Source: an uncultured Pelagibacteraceae bacterium
GTDB taxonomy: Bacteria > Pseudomonadota > Alphaproteobacteria > Pelagibacterales > Pelagibacteraceae
Direction: 5' to 3'
DNA: 64,000 nucleotides
NCBI GenBank assembly: GCA_902571375.1
Contig: CACGBP010000004.1
Span: 1-64,000 of the forward strand
Shown here: piece after piece, positions 47,482-58,278 of the stretch
Position numbering within the stretch: the stretch's first letter is position 1
Layout: each line of letters starts with the position of its first letter
The notes under the pieces: generated by a model
Seen by the model: only the letters and a program-made list of their open reading frames with translations
Databases searched by the model: none
What the model was told of the DNA's origin: nothing
Program-made: the position numbers and the translations under genes

Positions 47482-49515
47482 TTAACCCTCAGTACCAGTT
47501 TTTTTCAAATCAATTTTTGATGAATTACATTCAGCCATCGTTTTAGATGAACGAGCAATAACATTAGAAAAATAATAATCTTTAAATTTTACAACCAAGT
47601 CTTCATTTTCAAAATCAATTTGCCCTATTTTATTTGGTAAATCTGATTTTTTTTGATTTTTTTTTAATTTTAAATAATTAAACATACTACTTTCAAGCTC
47701 TTCTTTATCATTAAAAAGTTTTCTATTATTCATTACTTCAGCCAAATCATTTATTATTTGCCAATCTTCTTTTGCATCACCTGGAGGATACGATGCTTTA
47801 TATGCTTTTTGAATTTTGCCCTCTAAGTTAGTATAATGACCAGACTGTTCAGTAAAAGCCGCTCCTGGCAGAATAATATCAGCAATTTCAGCTCCTCTGT
47901 CGCCATGACTACCCTGATAAATTACAAATTCATTTGTCTTCTTAAAATTTAAACTATCCTGACCAAGTAAATAAACAATTTCAAATTTATTTTCATTTAA
48001 ATCATTCAATATCTTATTGTTTTCATCAATTATATCTAAATCTAAACTTCCGACAGTTGCTGCATCTACAGATAATATATTAATTGGGTTCCAATCATCA
48101 TTCAATTTATTATTGTCAGACAAAAATTCTTTAAAAGAAGAGAATAAATATTTCGCTGATTTAATCTTTAAAAAAGACTCGCCAAATATAATTATTGGTT
48201 TTTTTGAATTGATAATCAATTTAGAAATATCATTTTTATTTTCAGTTATATCTTTAATAGTTTGTGTCTTTCCATCTAGACTTTGATAGGGATAAGTAAG
48301 ATCTCCCACATCACTTAATGAAATTATTTTTGGATTTTTGTTTAAATGTGCTTTTCTTATTCTGGCATTAACCATTGTTGCTTCAAATCTTGGATTTGCA
48401 CCTATCAATAAAATTAAATCAGAATCCTCAATTCCATTTATTGTTGAATTAAATAAATAATTTTCTCTTACACTTATATCAATAAAATTATTTACTGTTC
48501 TAGACTCGTACTTGTTTGTATTAATTGTTCTCTCGAAAAATTCTTTAAAAATGAAACTTGCCTCCATATTTGCAAGATCTCCAACAAAACCACATATTTT
48601 TTCTTTATTTGTATTTTCTATTTTAGATTTTATGATTTTGCTTACTTCACTCCAAGAGGCTTTTTCAAATTTATTATTATATTTTATATATGGAGTATCT
48701 AATCTCTGGTTTAATAATCCATCACATGCATATCTTGTTTTGTCAGATATCCATTCTTCGTTGATATCTTCATTTATTATTGGCAAAACTCTCTTCACCT
48801 CCCAATCATATGTGTCTACTCTTATGTTTGAACCCACAGCATCCATCACATCTATTGTTTCAGTCTTTTTTAATTCCCAAGGTCTTGCTTCAAAAACATA
48901 AGGTTTTGAAGTTAAAGCACCAACTGGACAAAGATCAATTACATTGCCAGATAATTCTGATTGTACAGACTGTTCTAAATAGGTTGTAATTTGCATGTCT
49001 TCACCTCTTCCGATTGCTCCTAACTCGGGAACTCCTGCAACTTCAGTTGCAAATCTTACACACCGGGTACAGTGAATACATCTTGTCATTTGAGTTTTGA
49101 TTAATGGACCCATATATTTATCTGCCACTGCCCTTTTGTTTTCTTTAAATCTAGATTTATCTATTCCATAAAACATTGATTGATCTTGTAAGTCACATTC
49201 TCCCCCTTGATCGCATACTGGACAATCTAAAGGGTGGTTAGCTAACAAAAATTCCATTACTCCTTTTCTTGATTTTTCTATTTTTGGTGTATTAGTTCTT
49301 ATGACCATACCTTCAGCTGCCGGCATTGCACATGATGCTATAGGCTTTGGAGATTTTTCCATCTCTACTAAACACATTCTACAATTACCAGCTATTGATA
49401 ACTTTTCATGATAACAAAATCTTGGAATTTCAACTCCAGCTTTCTCACATGCTTGAAGAACTGTTAAGCCTTCTTCAACTTCAACTTCTATATCATTTAC
49501 TTTTAATTTAAGCAT
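47482..49515 (-). CDS. nuoG: NADH-quinone oxidoreductase subunit G
   Basis: 677 aa. The N-terminal [2Fe-2S] ferredoxin domain has [11 protein letters not shown] and SCAMPA. The His-cluster domain has [18 protein letters not shown], followed by [10 protein letters not shown]. The remainder is the degenerate molybdopterin-oxidoreductase domain ending near [12 protein letters not shown]. It carries electrons from NuoF towards NuoI. Length is typical of the mitochondrial-type 14-subunit enzyme. It overlaps nuoF by 8 nt. Confidence 0.95.
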   Translation of the reverse strand: MLKLKVNDIEVEVEEGLTVLQACEKAGVEIPRFCYHEKLSIAGNCRMCLVEMEKSPKPIASCAMPAAEGMVIRTNTPKIEKSRKGVMEFLLANHPLDCPVCDQGGECDLQDQSMFYGIDKSRFKENKRAVADKYMGPLIKTQMTRCIHCTRCVRFATEVAGVPELGAIGRGEDMQITTYLEQSVQSELSGNVIDLCPVGALTSKPYVFEARPWELKKTETIDVMDAVGSNIRVDTYDWEVKRVLPIINEDINEEWISDKTRYACDGLLNQRLDTPYIKYNNKFEKASWSEVSKIIKSKIENTNKEKICGFVGDLANMEASFIFKEFFERTINTNKYESRTVNNFIDISVRENYLFNSTINGIEDSDLILLIGANPRFEATMVNARIRKAHLNKNPKIISLSDVGDLTYPYQSLDGKTQTIKDITENKNDISKLIINSKKPIIIFGESFLKIKSAKYLFSSFKEFLSDNNKLNDDWNPINILSVDAATVGSLDLDIIDENNKILNDLNENKFEIVYLLGQDSLNFKKTNEFVIYQGSHGDRGAEIADIILPGAAFTEQSGHYTNLEGKIQKAYKASYPPGDAKEDWQIINDLAEVMNNRKLFNDKEELESSMFNYLKLKKNQKKSDLPNKIGQIDFENEDLVVKFKDYYFSNVIARSSKTMAECNSSKIDLKKTGTEG

Positions 49516-50836
49516 TTTTATCTAATAAGTGTTGATCTACTAAATAAGGAATATTTTTATTCTCTTTAATAATTGGATCAAATTTATTCCTTTTCTTAAT
49601 TTCATCTTTAAAGTGTCGTAACAGACCTTGAACTGGCCAAGAAGATCCTTCACCAAAAGCACAAATAGTATGACCTTCAATTTGTTTAGTTACATCGCCT
49701 AACATATCAACCTCATCTTTTGATGCTTCACCTCTAGCCATTCTTTCAAGCATTCTCCACATCCATCCTGAACCTTCTCGACATGGTGTGCACTGACCAC
49801 AACTTTCATGTTTGTAAAATCTTGCAATTCTAGCCATACATTTAATAATGTCTTGATCTTTATTTATTACAACTATCCCAGCTGTTCCTAGTCCACTTTT
49901 TTCAGCTACTAAAGAGTCAAAATCCATTGTTAATGTTTCACATTTTTCTTTTGGTATTAATGGCATGGATGATCCACCTGGAATAACAGCTTGTAAATTA
50001 TCCCAGCCACCAACTACTCCTCCAGCATGAACTTCAATCAATTCTTTTAATGGTATATTCATTTCCTCTTCAACATTACATGGGTTATTTACATTGCCAG
50101 ATATACAAAAAATTTTTGTACCTGTATTTTTTTCTCTACCTAAAGATGCAAACCATTTACCACCTCTTCGTAAAATTGTTGGAACAACAGCTATAGTTTC
50201 AACATTATTAATTATTGTTGGACACCCATAAAGTCCTATCAATGCAGGAAAAGGTGGCTTTAATCTTGGTTGACCTTTTTTACCCTCTAAACTTTCAAGT
50301 AAAGCTGTCTCTTCTCCACAAATATAAGCGCCAGCACCATAATGAATATGAATATCTAAATCCCAACCTGTTCCAGCTGCATTTTTACCAATTAACTTTT
50401 TTTCATATGCTTCATCAATAGCTCTTTGAAGTTTTTGTCCATCTACAAAATATTCACCTCTTATATAAATATAACAAACATGTGCTTGAACTGCATACGA
50501 AGCTAACAAACAACCTTCGATTAATTTATGTGGTTCAAATCTTAGTATATCTCTATCTTTACAAGTCCCTGGTTCTGACTCATCTGCATTGATTACCAAG
50601 TAGTGAGGTCTTGATCCTAATTCTTTAGGTGCAAAAGACCATTTTAAGCCAGTAGGAAAACCCGCTCCTCCTCTTCCTCTGAGTTGAGAGTCTTTAATTT
50701 CATTAATTATCCAATCCCTACCTTTGTCAGTAAGATCTTTTGTATTAACCCAATCACCTCTTTTTTGAGACGAGGCTACATCTGATCCTAAATCATTGTA
50801 TAAATTTTTAAATATTCTATCTTGATCTTTAAGCAT
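49508..50836 (-). CDS. nuoF: NADH-quinone oxidoreductase subunit F
   Basis: 442 aa NADH- and FMN-binding subunit. [15 protein letters not shown] is the NADH/FMN region, [15 protein letters not shown] the FMN site, and [12 protein letters not shown] with the later HTICAFGEG holds the N3 [4Fe-4S] ligands. It oxidises NADH and feeds the cluster chain. It overlaps both nuoE and nuoG by 8 nt. Confidence 0.96.
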   Translation of the reverse strand: MLKDQDRIFKNLYNDLGSDVASSQKRGDWVNTKDLTDKGRDWIINEIKDSQLRGRGGAGFPTGLKWSFAPKELGSRPHYLVINADESEPGTCKDRDILRFEPHKLIEGCLLASYAVQAHVCYIYIRGEYFVDGQKLQRAIDEAYEKKLIGKNAAGTGWDLDIHIHYGAGAYICGEETALLESLEGKKGQPRLKPPFPALIGLYGCPTIINNVETIAVVPTILRRGGKWFASLGREKNTGTKIFCISGNVNNPCNVEEEMNIPLKELIEVHAGGVVGGWDNLQAVIPGGSSMPLIPKEKCETLTMDFDSLVAEKSGLGTAGIVVINKDQDIIKCMARIARFYKHESCGQCTPCREGSGWMWRMLERMARGEASKDEVDMLGDVTKQIEGHTICAFGEGSSWPVQGLLRHFKDEIKKRNKFDPIIKENKNIPYLVDQHLLDKNA

Positions 50837-51437
50837 TTTTTACATCCAAAAGTGTTTTTCTATTGTTTTCAGGTTCATTATTTATTCTTCCTCTGTATGA
50901 ACCAGGCATAGGTTTTTCACCATTTAAAATTTTGTCTAGAATTTCTAAAGTTTTTTCCTTATCTAAATCTTCATAATAATCATCATTAATTTGCATCATA
51001 GGCGCATTCACACAAGCGCCTAAACATTCTACCTCCATCCACGAGCAACTTTTATCAGATGATAACTCAGTCTCATTTTCAGAGATTTTTTCCTTACATG
51101 CTTCAACTAATTTATTTGCACCTCTAATCATACATGGCGTAGTGGTACAAACTTGGACAAAATATTTCCCTACTGGTGACAAATTATACATAGAATAAAA
51201 AGTAGCCACCTCATAAACTTTTATGTAAGGCATGTTTAAAAATTTTGCGATATATTTCATTGCTGCTAAAGGTATCCAATTATTATTTTGTCTTTGAGCG
51301 ATATAAAGTAATGCCATCACAGCACTTTGTTGTTTTCCTTTTGGATAATTAGCAATAATTTTATTCGCGGCCTCTAATGAAGAAGCGTTAAATTCAAAAC
51401 TTTCCGGTTGATCTTTTGAAGGTCTTCTTAAACTCAT
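50829..51437 (-). CDS. nuoE: NADH-quinone oxidoreductase subunit E
   Basis: 202 aa thioredoxin-like subunit with the N1a [2Fe-2S] cluster. Its ligands are in [11 protein letters not shown] and [36 protein letters not shown] is the family signature region. The N-terminal helical bundle is normal. It overlaps nuoD by 4 nt and nuoF by 8 nt. Confidence 0.95.
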   Translation of the reverse strand: MSLRRPSKDQPESFEFNASSLEAANKIIANYPKGKQQSAVMALLYIAQRQNNNWIPLAAMKYIAKFLNMPYIKVYEVATFYSMYNLSPVGKYFVQVCTTTPCMIRGANKLVEACKEKISENETELSSDKSCSWMEVECLGACVNAPMMQINDDYYEDLDKEKTLEILDKILNGEKPMPGSYRGRINNEPENNRKTLLDVKNA

Positions 51438-52609
51438 CTATCAACCTCCCCAAAAACTATATCTAAAGAACCAAGAACAGCGGGCACATCTGCAAGCATG
51501 TGTCCTTTAATTAAGTAATCCATTGATTGTAAGTGAGAAAATCCTGGTGCTCTAATCTTACATTTATATGGTTTACTTGAACCATCAGAGATTAGGTAAA
51601 CGCCAAACTCACCTTTTGGTGCTTCGACAGCAGTATAAATTTCATCTTTTGGTACACGATATCCCTCTGTAAATAACTTAAAATGATGGATCAAAGCTTC
51701 CATAGATTGTTTTATTTCTTTTTTTGAAGGTGGAGATATTTTTCCATCAAAAGTTTTTATTGGTCCTTTTTCCATTTTTGCTAAACATTGTTTGATAATA
51801 GAAACACTTTCTTTCATTTCCTCAATTCTACATAAGTATCTATCATAGCAATCACCATTTTTTCCCACAGGAATTTTAAATTCTAATTGATCATAACAAT
51901 CATAAGGTTGAGATTTTCTTAAATCCCACGGAACTCCTGAGCCTCTAATCATTACGCCACTAAATGAATAATCAAGTGCATCCTCTTTTGATACAACCCC
52001 TATATCAACATTTCTTTGTTTAAAAATTCTATTATCAGTTAAAAGGTTTTCTAAATCATTTATTATTTTTGGAAAAGTTTTGCAAAATTTAGCGATATCT
52101 GTTTCTAAACCTGCTGGTAGATCTTGATGAACTCCACCTGCTCTAAAATAATTTGCATGTAACCTTGATCCTGAGGCTCTTTCATAAAAAGTCATTAATG
52201 TTTCTCGTTCCTCAAACCCCCATAAAGAAGGTGTTAAAGCCCCAACATCTAATGCTTGTGTTGTAACATTGAGAATATGACTTAAAATTCTCCCAATCTC
52301 ACAAAACATTACTCTTATAAATTGTGCTCTAATTGGGACATCAATATTCAATATTTTTTCAATTGCTAATGCAAAAGCGTGCTCTTGATTCATTGGAGCA
52401 ACGTAATCAAGACGATCAAAATATGGAACTGCTTGCATATAGGTTTTATTTTCAATGAGTTTTTCAGTTCCACGATGTAATAAACCAATATGTGGATCTG
52501 CTTTTTCAACTACTTCACCATCTAGTTCGAGTATAAGTCTTAAAACACCATGTGCAGCTGGATGTTGCGGTCCAAAATTTAAATTTAAATTTTTAATTTT
52601 TTTTGTCAT
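51434..52609 (-). CDS. nuoD: NADH-quinone oxidoreductase subunit D
   Basis: 391 aa from the start chosen here. The frame is open to 52687, but the ATG at 52609 gives [20 protein letters not shown], the family N-terminus, and overlaps nuoC by only 17 nt instead of 95. [43 protein letters not shown] and the final [11 protein letters not shown] are quinone-site landmarks. It works with NuoB at the quinone-binding pocket. Confidence 0.95.
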   Translation of the reverse strand: MTKKIKNLNLNFGPQHPAAHGVLRLILELDGEVVEKADPHIGLLHRGTEKLIENKTYMQAVPYFDRLDYVAPMNQEHAFALAIEKILNIDVPIRAQFIRVMFCEIGRILSHILNVTTQALDVGALTPSLWGFEERETLMTFYERASGSRLHANYFRAGGVHQDLPAGLETDIAKFCKTFPKIINDLENLLTDNRIFKQRNVDIGVVSKEDALDYSFSGVMIRGSGVPWDLRKSQPYDCYDQLEFKIPVGKNGDCYDRYLCRIEEMKESVSIIKQCLAKMEKGPIKTFDGKISPPSKKEIKQSMEALIHHFKLFTEGYRVPKDEIYTAVEAPKGEFGVYLISDGSSKPYKCKIRAPGFSHLQSMDYLIKGHMLADVPAVLGSLDIVFGEVDR

Positions 52610-53198
52610 TGTTATCTGTTTGCTCTTTAATATATTTTGTTCCTTCCCATGGACTTTCGTAATCAAAATTTCTATAATTTTGTTCAAGTTTTACCGGTTC
52701 ATTAATAACTTTTTTTTGATCTTCACTATATCTGACTTCTGTATGACCAGTTAAAGGGAAATCTTTTCTTAAAGGATGACCTTCAAAACCATAGTCTGTA
52801 AGAATTCTTCTTAAATCTGGATGATCCTTGAAATTAACCCCATACATATCAAACACTTCTCTCTCCATCCAATTAGCTGATGGAAAAATTGAAGTTAAAG
52901 AGGAAATAACCTCGTTTTCATTTATTCTATACGTTAAAATTATTCTTTGATTAAATTCATGACTCAAAAATAAATACACAACTTTAAAACGTTGAGTTTC
53001 TTCTGGATAATCAACAACTGTGATATCAATTAACTGTCTAAATTTTGTGTCTTTGTTTGTTTTTATAAATAATGTTACATCAATTAAATCCTCTTTATCT
53101 ATCTCAACATAAATCTGATTATGCTTAATTAATGACTTATTAATTTTAGTACCAAGCTCAGAATTAATTTTTTTTTCTAAATCAATTAAATTATTCAT
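52593..53198 (-). CDS. nuoC: NADH-quinone oxidoreductase subunit C
   Basis: 201 aa, a separate subunit (not fused to D as in E. coli). [14 protein letters not shown] and [20 protein letters not shown] are the 30-kDa subunit signatures. It is part of the connecting arm. It ends inside the nuoD start and follows nuoB by 2 nt. Confidence 0.95.
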   Translation of the reverse strand: MNNLIDLEKKINSELGTKINKSLIKHNQIYVEIDKEDLIDVTLFIKTNKDTKFRQLIDITVVDYPEETQRFKVVYLFLSHEFNQRIILTYRINENEVISSLTSIFPSANWMEREVFDMYGVNFKDHPDLRRILTDYGFEGHPLRKDFPLTGHTEVRYSEDQKKVINEPVKLEQNYRNFDYESPWEGTKYIKEQTDNNDKKN

Positions 53199-53200
53199 CT

Positions 53201-53716
53201 TTATCTATTAAATGATCCTTTATTTCTAATTTTTTTTTGTAATTGCATTATTCCATATAACAATGCTTCAGCAGAGGGAGGACAACCTGGAACGTAAACA
53301 TCTACAGGCACAATACGATCACAGCCTCTTACTACAGAATATGAATAATGATAATATCCTCCACCATTAGCACAACTGCCCATTGATATGACATATCTTG
53401 GTTCTGGCATTTGATCATAAACTTTTCTTAATGCAGGAGCCATTTTATTTGTCAAAGTACCTGCTACAATCATTACATCAGATTGTCTTGGCGAACCTCT
53501 CGGTGCAGCACCAAATCTTTCAAGATCATATCTTGGCATAGCTGTTTGCATCATCTCAACTGCACAACAGGCTAGACCAAAAGTCATCCAGTGCAAAGAT
53601 CCAGATCTTGACCAATTAACTAAATTTTCAAATGAAGTAGTTATAAAACCATTCTTACTGAAATCTTCAGCAAGTTGTTTAAATTCATCAGGTACTTGAT
53701 CTAATTTATTTTTCAT
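53201..53716 (-). CDS. nuoB: NADH-quinone oxidoreductase subunit B
   Basis: 171 aa holding the terminal cluster N2. Its ligands are in [30 protein letters not shown] and [36 protein letters not shown] and [11 protein letters not shown] are also typical. It donates electrons to quinone beside NuoD. It follows nuoA by 10 nt. Confidence 0.96.
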   Translation of the reverse strand: MKNKLDQVPDEFKQLAEDFSKNGFITTSFENLVNWSRSGSLHWMTFGLACCAVEMMQTAMPRYDLERFGAAPRGSPRQSDVMIVAGTLTNKMAPALRKVYDQMPEPRYVISMGSCANGGGYYHYSYSVVRGCDRIVPVDVYVPGCPPSAEALLYGIMQLQKKIRNKGSFNR

Positions 53717-53726
53717 TAAAAAAATT

Positions 53727-54095
53727 TTATTCCCAGTCTAATGCACCTTTTTTCCATTCATAAATAAATCCTACTGTAAGTATGAATAAAAAAATCATCA
53801 TTGACATAAAACCTAAGATACCAATACTTCCAAGAGATATCGCCCACGGAAATAAAAATGCAATTTCAAGATCGAAAATTATAAATAATATTGCAACTAA
53901 ATAAAACCTTACATCAAATTCCATTCTTGAATCTTGGAACGGTTCAAATCCACACTCATAAGCTGATAGCTTCTCTGGATCAGGGTTTTTTGGAGATAAG
54001 ATAAAATTTATTACTATAAACGCACAACTAAGTCCTAATGCTATAATTAAGAACAAAATTATAGGTAAATAATCTTTTAAAAATTCCGCAGTCAT
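53727..54095 (-). CDS. nuoA: NADH-quinone oxidoreductase subunit A
   Basis: 122 aa with three helices. The conserved loop [20 protein letters not shown] and the following [20 protein letters not shown] with acidic membrane residues identify it. It is the first gene of the 14-gene operon, which runs nuoA-B-C-D-E-F-G-H-I-J-K-L-M-N without insertions. The start is preceded by CCTCC rather than a Shine-Dalgarno and by an extended -10-like box 7 nt upstream, so translation may be leaderless. Confidence 0.95.
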   Translation of the reverse strand: MTAEFLKDYLPIILFLIIALGLSCAFIVINFILSPKNPDPEKLSAYECGFEPFQDSRMEFDVRFYLVAILFIIFDLEIAFLFPWAISLGSIGILGFMSMMIFLFILTVGFIYEWKKGALDWE

Positions 54096-54102
54096 GGAGG
54101 AA

Positions 54103-54111
54103 TATATATCA
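54103..54111 (-). promoter_or_regulatory. Extended -10-like box directly before nuoA
   Basis: On the minus strand TGA-TATATA (54111-54103) has the TGn extension and ends 7 nt before the nuoA ATG. No matching -35 box is apparent. If used, the transcript would begin at or next to the start codon. The wider gap to tRNA-Asp (54096-54201) has no ORF that I can support. Confidence 0.3.
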
Positions 54112-54169
54112 TTTTTTATAGCTAGAAGAAGTGGTGTTAGGTCACATTTTTAAGAATATACAGGTCAAT

Positions 54170-54184
54170 TGATAACAATTATCA
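54170..54184. repeat. Perfect 15-bp inverted repeat between tRNA-Asp and nuoA
   Basis: TGATAA-CAA-TTATCA is a perfect 6-bp inverted repeat with a 3-bp centre, 17 bp downstream of the tRNA-Asp CCA end and 74 bp upstream of the nuoA start. No T-run follows on the minus strand, so it is a poor terminator. It has the symmetry of a dimeric repressor operator but could also be a processing hairpin or chance. Confidence 0.35.
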
Positions 54185-54201
54185 GCTTTAAATTAGAGAA
54201 G

Positions 54202-54278
54202 TGGCGGGAGTGAAGGGACTCGAACCCTCGACCTATCGCGTGACAGGCGATCGCTCTAACCAACTGAGCTACACCCCC
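54202..54278 (-). tRNA. tRNA-Asp (anticodon GTC), CCA encoded
   Basis: 77 nt. The acceptor GGGGGTG pairs with CACTCCC, the D-arm is GCTCAGTTGGTTAGAGC, the anticodon loop CTGTCAC gives anticodon GTC, and the T-arm GGTTCGAGTCC is standard. The terminal CCA is encoded at 54204-54202. It lies 14 bp after tRNA-Val on the same strand and is most likely transcribed with it from the promoter at 54384-54411. Confidence 0.95.
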
Positions 54279-54292
54279 ACTTTTGATTCTTT

Positions 54293-54368
54293 TGGTGGGC
54301 AGTAAAGGACTCGAACCTTTGACCCCCTCGGTGTAAACGAGATGCTCTACCAACTGAGCTAACCGCCC
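54293..54368 (-). tRNA. tRNA-Val (anticodon TAC), CCA encoded
   Basis: 76 nt. The acceptor GGGCGGT pairs with ACTGCCC, the D-arm is GCTCAGTTGGTAGAGC, the anticodon loop TTTACAC gives anticodon TAC, and the T-arm is GGTTCGAGTCC. CCA is encoded. Through wobble modification it can read several GTN codons, matching the AT-rich codon use. It is the first gene of a two-tRNA unit with tRNA-Asp. Confidence 0.95.
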
Positions 54369-54383
54369 GAAACCAAAATGTCC

Positions 54384-54411
54384 GTTATATCTATTAGTAA
54401 AATAAGGTCAA
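54384..54411 (-). promoter_or_regulatory. Promoter of the tRNA-Val/tRNA-Asp unit
   Basis: On the minus strand TTGACC (54411-54406), a 16-nt spacer and TATAAC (54389-54384) form a strong sigma-70-type promoter. The predicted start near 54377 leaves a leader of about 8 nt before mature tRNA-Val, as is usual for tRNA genes. Confidence 0.65.
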
Positions 54412-54445
54412 GATTAATTAGTTGTTATAAATAAAAGATAATTTT

Positions 54446-54565
54446 TTAAAATCCACCTCTCCAATTATTTTTGGAGTTAAAATTATCCTCTTCTGTTTTA
54501 GAGGTCGGTCGCGTTAAATAGAAAGTTATAAAAACTACACATAACAAAATTATAAATAGTTCCAT
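54446..54565 (-). CDS. Small single-helix membrane protein ORF, 39 aa
   Basis: An ATG at 54565 opens a 39-codon frame beginning 8 nt after the lon stop on the same strand. The N-terminal half (about residues 2-17, ELFIILLCVVFITFYL) is a convincing transmembrane helix, followed by a short polar tail with Thr, Lys, Glu, Asn and a final WRGGF. No family is recognised. No Shine-Dalgarno is visible. Support comes from position, coherent membrane-plus-tail layout and lack of other content; chance cannot be excluded in AT-rich DNA. It sits where hupB (HU) is often found after lon. Confidence 0.5.
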   Translation of the reverse strand: MELFIILLCVVFITFYLTRPTSKTEEDNFNSKNNWRGGF

Positions 54566-54573
54566 AAAAAAAT

Positions 54574-56952
54574 TTATTGAATGCTTGCTTGAGACTTATC
54601 GTCTTTTTTTGAAATATCAACTTCAACCCACTCCGTTTTTTTAAGTTCTTTGGTCAAAGCAATTTTTAAAACTTCATCAGCATACTCAACAGGTGTTATT
54701 TTAATTTCGTCAATTATTTTTTTAGGCATATCAACTAAATCTTTCTCATTTTCTTTTGGTATCAAAACTTCTTTAATTCCTGCTCTATGAGCTGCAATAA
54801 GTTTTTCTTTTAAACCACCAATTGGCAATACCTGACCAGTCAAAGTAACTTCACCTGTCATCGCAACATCTCTTTTAACAGGAATATTTGTTATAGAAGA
54901 TACAATAGATGTGACCATACCAATCCCCGCTGATGGACCATCTTTTGGAGTAGCTCCTTCAGGAACATGAATGTGAAAGTCTTTTTTCTCAAATAACGGA
55001 GGAATTATTCCATATTCCAAGCATTTAGATCTAACAAAAGATTTTGCAGCTTTTACAGACTCTTGCATTACATCTCCAAGTTTACCAGTTATTTGCATCC
55101 TACCTTTACCCGGCATTGTTGCGGTTTCTATTTTTAAAATTTCTCCACCATATTCTGTCCACGCTAATCCAATAACTATTCCAACTCTATTTTCAGTTTC
55201 TAATTCACCTGATTTAAACTTTGGAACACCTAAAAAATCTGACAAATTATCTTTATTAATCTTAACTTCTTTTTCTTCGCCAGAAACAACTTTTTTAACA
55301 ACTTTTCTTGCTACTTTAGAAATTTCTCTTTCTAAATTTCTAACACCTGACTCTTTTGTGTAGCTTCTAATAATTTCTTGAATGATATTATCTTGTAAAA
55401 TCATTTCTTTTTCTTTAACACCATTATCTTTAATTTGTTTTGGTAATAAATATTTGTTCGCAATATTTATTTTTTCATCCTCTGTATAACCTGCAAGTCT
55501 AATAACTTCCATTCTATCTAATAAAGGAGGAAGGATATTTAGAGTATTAGCAGTGGTCACAAACATTACATCAGACAAATCATAATCAACCTCTAAGTAA
55601 TGATCGTTAAAAGATGTATTTTGTTCGGGATCTAATGCTTCCAACAGAGCTGATGATGGGTCACCTCTGTAATCATTACCAATTTTATCAATTTCATCTA
55701 AAAGAATTAAAGGATTTTTAGTTCCTGCTTTTTTCATCATTTGAATTATTTTACCTGGTAAAGATCCAATGTATGTTCTTCTATGTCCTCTTATTTCAGC
55801 TTCATCTCTCATTCCTCCAACAGACATTCTAACAAATTCTCTATTGGTAGCTTTTGCGATTGATTTTCCTAATGAGGTTTTACCTACTCCAGGTGGACCT
55901 ACTAAACATAAAATTGGCCCTTTGATTTTTTCCATTCTTTTTTGAACAGCTAAGAATTCTATTATTCTCTCTTTTACCTTCTCTAAACCAAAGTGATCTT
56001 TATCTAAAATATCTAAAGCTTTTTTTAAATCAATATCAACATCACTTTTTTTATGCCATGGTAATTCTGTCATCCAATCCAAATAATTTCTAACAACAGT
56101 AGCTTCAGCTGACATTGGACTCATATTTTTTAACTTTTTAAGTTCTTGTAAACACTTTTTTTCTACTTCTTTTGGCATTTTAGCTTTTAATATAGCTTTG
56201 TTTAAACTTGTACTTTCGTCTTTGCCATCTTCAATTTCGCCTAATTCTTTCTGTATAGCTTTAAGCTGCTCATTTAAATAATACTCTCTCTGAGTCTTTT
56301 CCATCTGAGTTTTAACTCTACCTCTAATTCTTTTTTCAACTCCAATTATACTAGTTTCGTTTTCCATTATTTTAATAATTGCATTCAATCTTTTCTTTAC
56401 ATCTGCAGTCTCAAAAATTTGTTGTTTTTCCGATATTGTTGCGGTTATATGAGATGCTATATTGTCTGCAATTTGTGATGGTTCCTTGATTTGCTTAATA
56501 CTGTTAATAGTTTCACTAGAAATTTTCTTATTAATTGAAGTTAATTTTTCTAATCTTCTCAGAGCTGTAGCAGCTAAAGGATAAAGATCTTCATCATCTA
56601 ATACAATATCATTGTAAGGTGTGTAGTCACATGTAATAAATTTTTCATTATCTTTAAAATCGAGAATCTTAACTCTCTTTATACCCTCAACTAAGACTTT
56701 TACTGTTCCATCTGGCAATTTTAACAACTGCAAAATATTACCTTCACAGCCGTACATAAAAATATCGGTTTTTTTAGGATCATCTATTTCCGAATTTTTT
56801 TGCGTCACTAAAATGATTTTTTTGTCTTTCTTCATCACTTCATTTAATGCAGATATTGATTTGTCTCTTCCAACAAACAGTGGAATTACCATACTTGGAA
56901 ATACCACAATATCTCTCAAAGGTAATAATGGTAAAGAAATTTTGACGTCCAT
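54574..56952 (-). CDS. lon: ATP-dependent protease Lon
   Basis: 792 aa. The N-terminal substrate-binding domain begins LPLLPLRDIVVFPSMVIPLF. A coiled coil follows (about 190-260). The AAA+ module has Walker A GPPGVGKTS and Walker B ILLDEIDKI. The C-terminal protease domain has the KDGPSAGIGM serine and the lysine in GGLKEKLIAAHRAG. It degrades misfolded and regulatory proteins in the cytosol. The start is fixed by the family N-terminus. A heat-shock-like promoter ends 7 nt before the ATG. Gene order tig-clpP-clpX-lon is conserved. Confidence 0.97.
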   Translation of the reverse strand: MDVKISLPLLPLRDIVVFPSMVIPLFVGRDKSISALNEVMKKDKKIILVTQKNSEIDDPKKTDIFMYGCEGNILQLLKLPDGTVKVLVEGIKRVKILDFKDNEKFITCDYTPYNDIVLDDEDLYPLAATALRRLEKLTSINKKISSETINSIKQIKEPSQIADNIASHITATISEKQQIFETADVKKRLNAIIKIMENETSIIGVEKRIRGRVKTQMEKTQREYYLNEQLKAIQKELGEIEDGKDESTSLNKAILKAKMPKEVEKKCLQELKKLKNMSPMSAEATVVRNYLDWMTELPWHKKSDVDIDLKKALDILDKDHFGLEKVKERIIEFLAVQKRMEKIKGPILCLVGPPGVGKTSLGKSIAKATNREFVRMSVGGMRDEAEIRGHRRTYIGSLPGKIIQMMKKAGTKNPLILLDEIDKIGNDYRGDPSSALLEALDPEQNTSFNDHYLEVDYDLSDVMFVTTANTLNILPPLLDRMEVIRLAGYTEDEKINIANKYLLPKQIKDNGVKEKEMILQDNIIQEIIRSYTKESGVRNLEREISKVARKVVKKVVSGEEKEVKINKDNLSDFLGVPKFKSGELETENRVGIVIGLAWTEYGGEILKIETATMPGKGRMQITGKLGDVMQESVKAAKSFVRSKCLEYGIIPPLFEKKDFHIHVPEGATPKDGPSAGIGMVTSIVSSITNIPVKRDVAMTGEVTLTGQVLPIGGLKEKLIAAHRAGIKEVLIPKENEKDLVDMPKKIIDEIKITPVEYADEVLKIALTKELKKTEWVEVDISKKDDKSQASIQ

Positions 56953-56959
56953 AGGTAGA

Positions 56960-56987
56960 ATATGGATATTATAAATTATATTTCAAC
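56960..56987 (-). promoter_or_regulatory. Heat-shock (RpoH-like) promoter before lon
   Basis: On the minus strand GTTGAAA (56987-56981), a 14-nt spacer and TCCATAT (56966-56960) resemble the sigma-32 consensus CTTGAAA ... CCCATnT. From GTTG to the -10 the distance is 17 nt, as in the alphaproteobacterial CTTG-N17-type boxes. The start of transcription would fall at about the A of the lon ATG. The match is imperfect but the target gene is a classic heat-shock gene. Confidence 0.4.
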
Positions 56988-57012
56988 ATCTTTTTCCTGT
57001 TTATTAAGGATA

Positions 57013-58278
57013 TTAAGCCGCTGATGTTTTGTCTGTTTTAGATTTATCAGTTTTTGAGTGCACTATAATAGGTTGAGATTGGCCTTTTACAGTAGAAGCG
57101 TCAATTATAACTTCCTCTATATTTTCTTGACTCGGTAAATCGTACATAGTTTTTAAGAGTATATTTTCCAATATTGACCTCAACCCTCTAGCTCCAGTTT
57201 TTTTTCTAATTGCTTTCAAAGCTATTTCTTTTAAAGCATTATCTTTAAAAATAAGTTTTGCACCGTCAAGTTTAAACAATTCCTGATATTGTTTTGTTAA
57301 AGAGTTTTTTGGTTCTTGTAAAATTTTTATAAGCGATTTCTCATCAAGATCTTCTAAAGTTGCTATCATAGGTAAACGACCAATAAACTCTGGTATTAAA
57401 CCATATTTTAACAAATCCTCTGGTTCTAATCCCTTCATCCATTCACCAGTTTTTTTATCTTGAGTATTTTTTACGTCAGCACCAAATCCTATTGAAGTAC
57501 CTTTGTCTCTTTGAGAAATAATCTTATCAAGGCCAGCAAATGCACCTCCACAAATAAATAAAATATTTGTTGTATCAACTTGCAAAAATTCTTGTTGAGG
57601 ATGTTTTCTACCACCTTGGGGAGGAACACTAGCAATAGTTCCTTCCATAATTTTTAATAAAGCTTGTTGAACACCTTCACCTGAAACATCTCTTGTAATT
57701 GATGGATTTTCAGATTTTCTACTTATCTTATCAACCTCGTCAATGTAAACTATTCCTCTTTGAGCCTTTTCAACATTATAATCTGCAGCTTGTAATAATT
57801 TTAGAATTATATTTTCAACATCTTCACCAACATAACCAGCTTCTGTTAAAGTAGTAGCATCTGCCATTGTAAATGGAACATCTAAAATTCTTGCCAATGT
57901 TTGAGCTAATAAAGTTTTTCCACACCCAGTCGGACCTACTAATAAAATATTTGATTTTGCAAGTTCAACATTCTTACTTGTCTTATTTTCATAATTTAAT
58001 CTTTTATAATGATTGTGAACTGCAACTGATAAAACTTTTTTTGCGTGGCTTTGACCTATTACATAATCGTCTAACACAGAACAAATTTCTTTTGGAGAAG
58101 GTAGACCATCTTGATGTTTAACAAAAGTATCTTTACTTTCCTCTTTTATGATATCCATACAAAGTTCAACACATTCATCACATATAAAAACTGTTGGACC
58201 AGCAATCAATTTTCTTACTTCATGTTGACTCTTTCCACAAAAAGAGCAGTACAGAATATTTTTGTTATTATTACTCAT
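57013..58278 (-). CDS. clpX: ClpX, ATPase subunit of ClpXP protease
   Basis: 421 aa. The N-terminal zinc-binding domain has Cys11, Cys14, Cys33 and Cys36. The AAA+ domain has Walker A GPTGCGKT, Walker [10 protein letters not shown] and the pore-loop region [10 protein letters not shown], with sensor 2 in [10 protein letters not shown]. It unfolds tagged proteins and threads them into ClpP. The C-terminus carries a short Lys/Asp/Thr tail. It lies 89 nt after clpP and 60 nt before lon. Confidence 0.97.
   Translation of the reverse strand: MSNNNKNILYCSFCGKSQHEVRKLIAGPTVFICDECVELCMDIIKEESKDTFVKHQDGLPSPKEICSVLDDYVIGQSHAKKVLSVAVHNHYKRLNYENKTSKNVELAKSNILLVGPTGCGKTLLAQTLARILDVPFTMADATTLTEAGYVGEDVENIILKLLQAADYNVEKAQRGIVYIDEVDKISRKSENPSITRDVSGEGVQQALLKIMEGTIASVPPQGGRKHPQQEFLQVDTTNILFICGGAFAGLDKIISQRDKGTSIGFGADVKNTQDKKTGEWMKGLEPEDLLKYGLIPEFIGRLPMIATLEDLDEKSLIKILQEPKNSLTKQYQELFKLDGAKLIFKDNALKEIALKAIRKKTGARGLRSILENILLKTMYDLPSQENIEEVIIDASTVKGQSQPIIVHSKTDKSKTDKTSAA

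Noticed and set aside
52610..52687. Longer NuoD N-terminus (26 extra residues)
   Set aside because: It would overlap nuoC by 95 nt and has no family similarity; the ATG at 52609 gives the normal NuoD start.
54170..54184. Inverted repeat considered as the tRNA-Asp terminator
   Set aside because: The stem is only 6 AT-rich base pairs and no T-run follows, so it is listed as a repeat of unknown role.
54165..54353. 62-codon minus-strand frame covering both tRNA-Asp and tRNA-Val
   Set aside because: It is the translation of tRNA sequence (GVAQLVRA and GFESLH type strings), a well-known annotation artefact.
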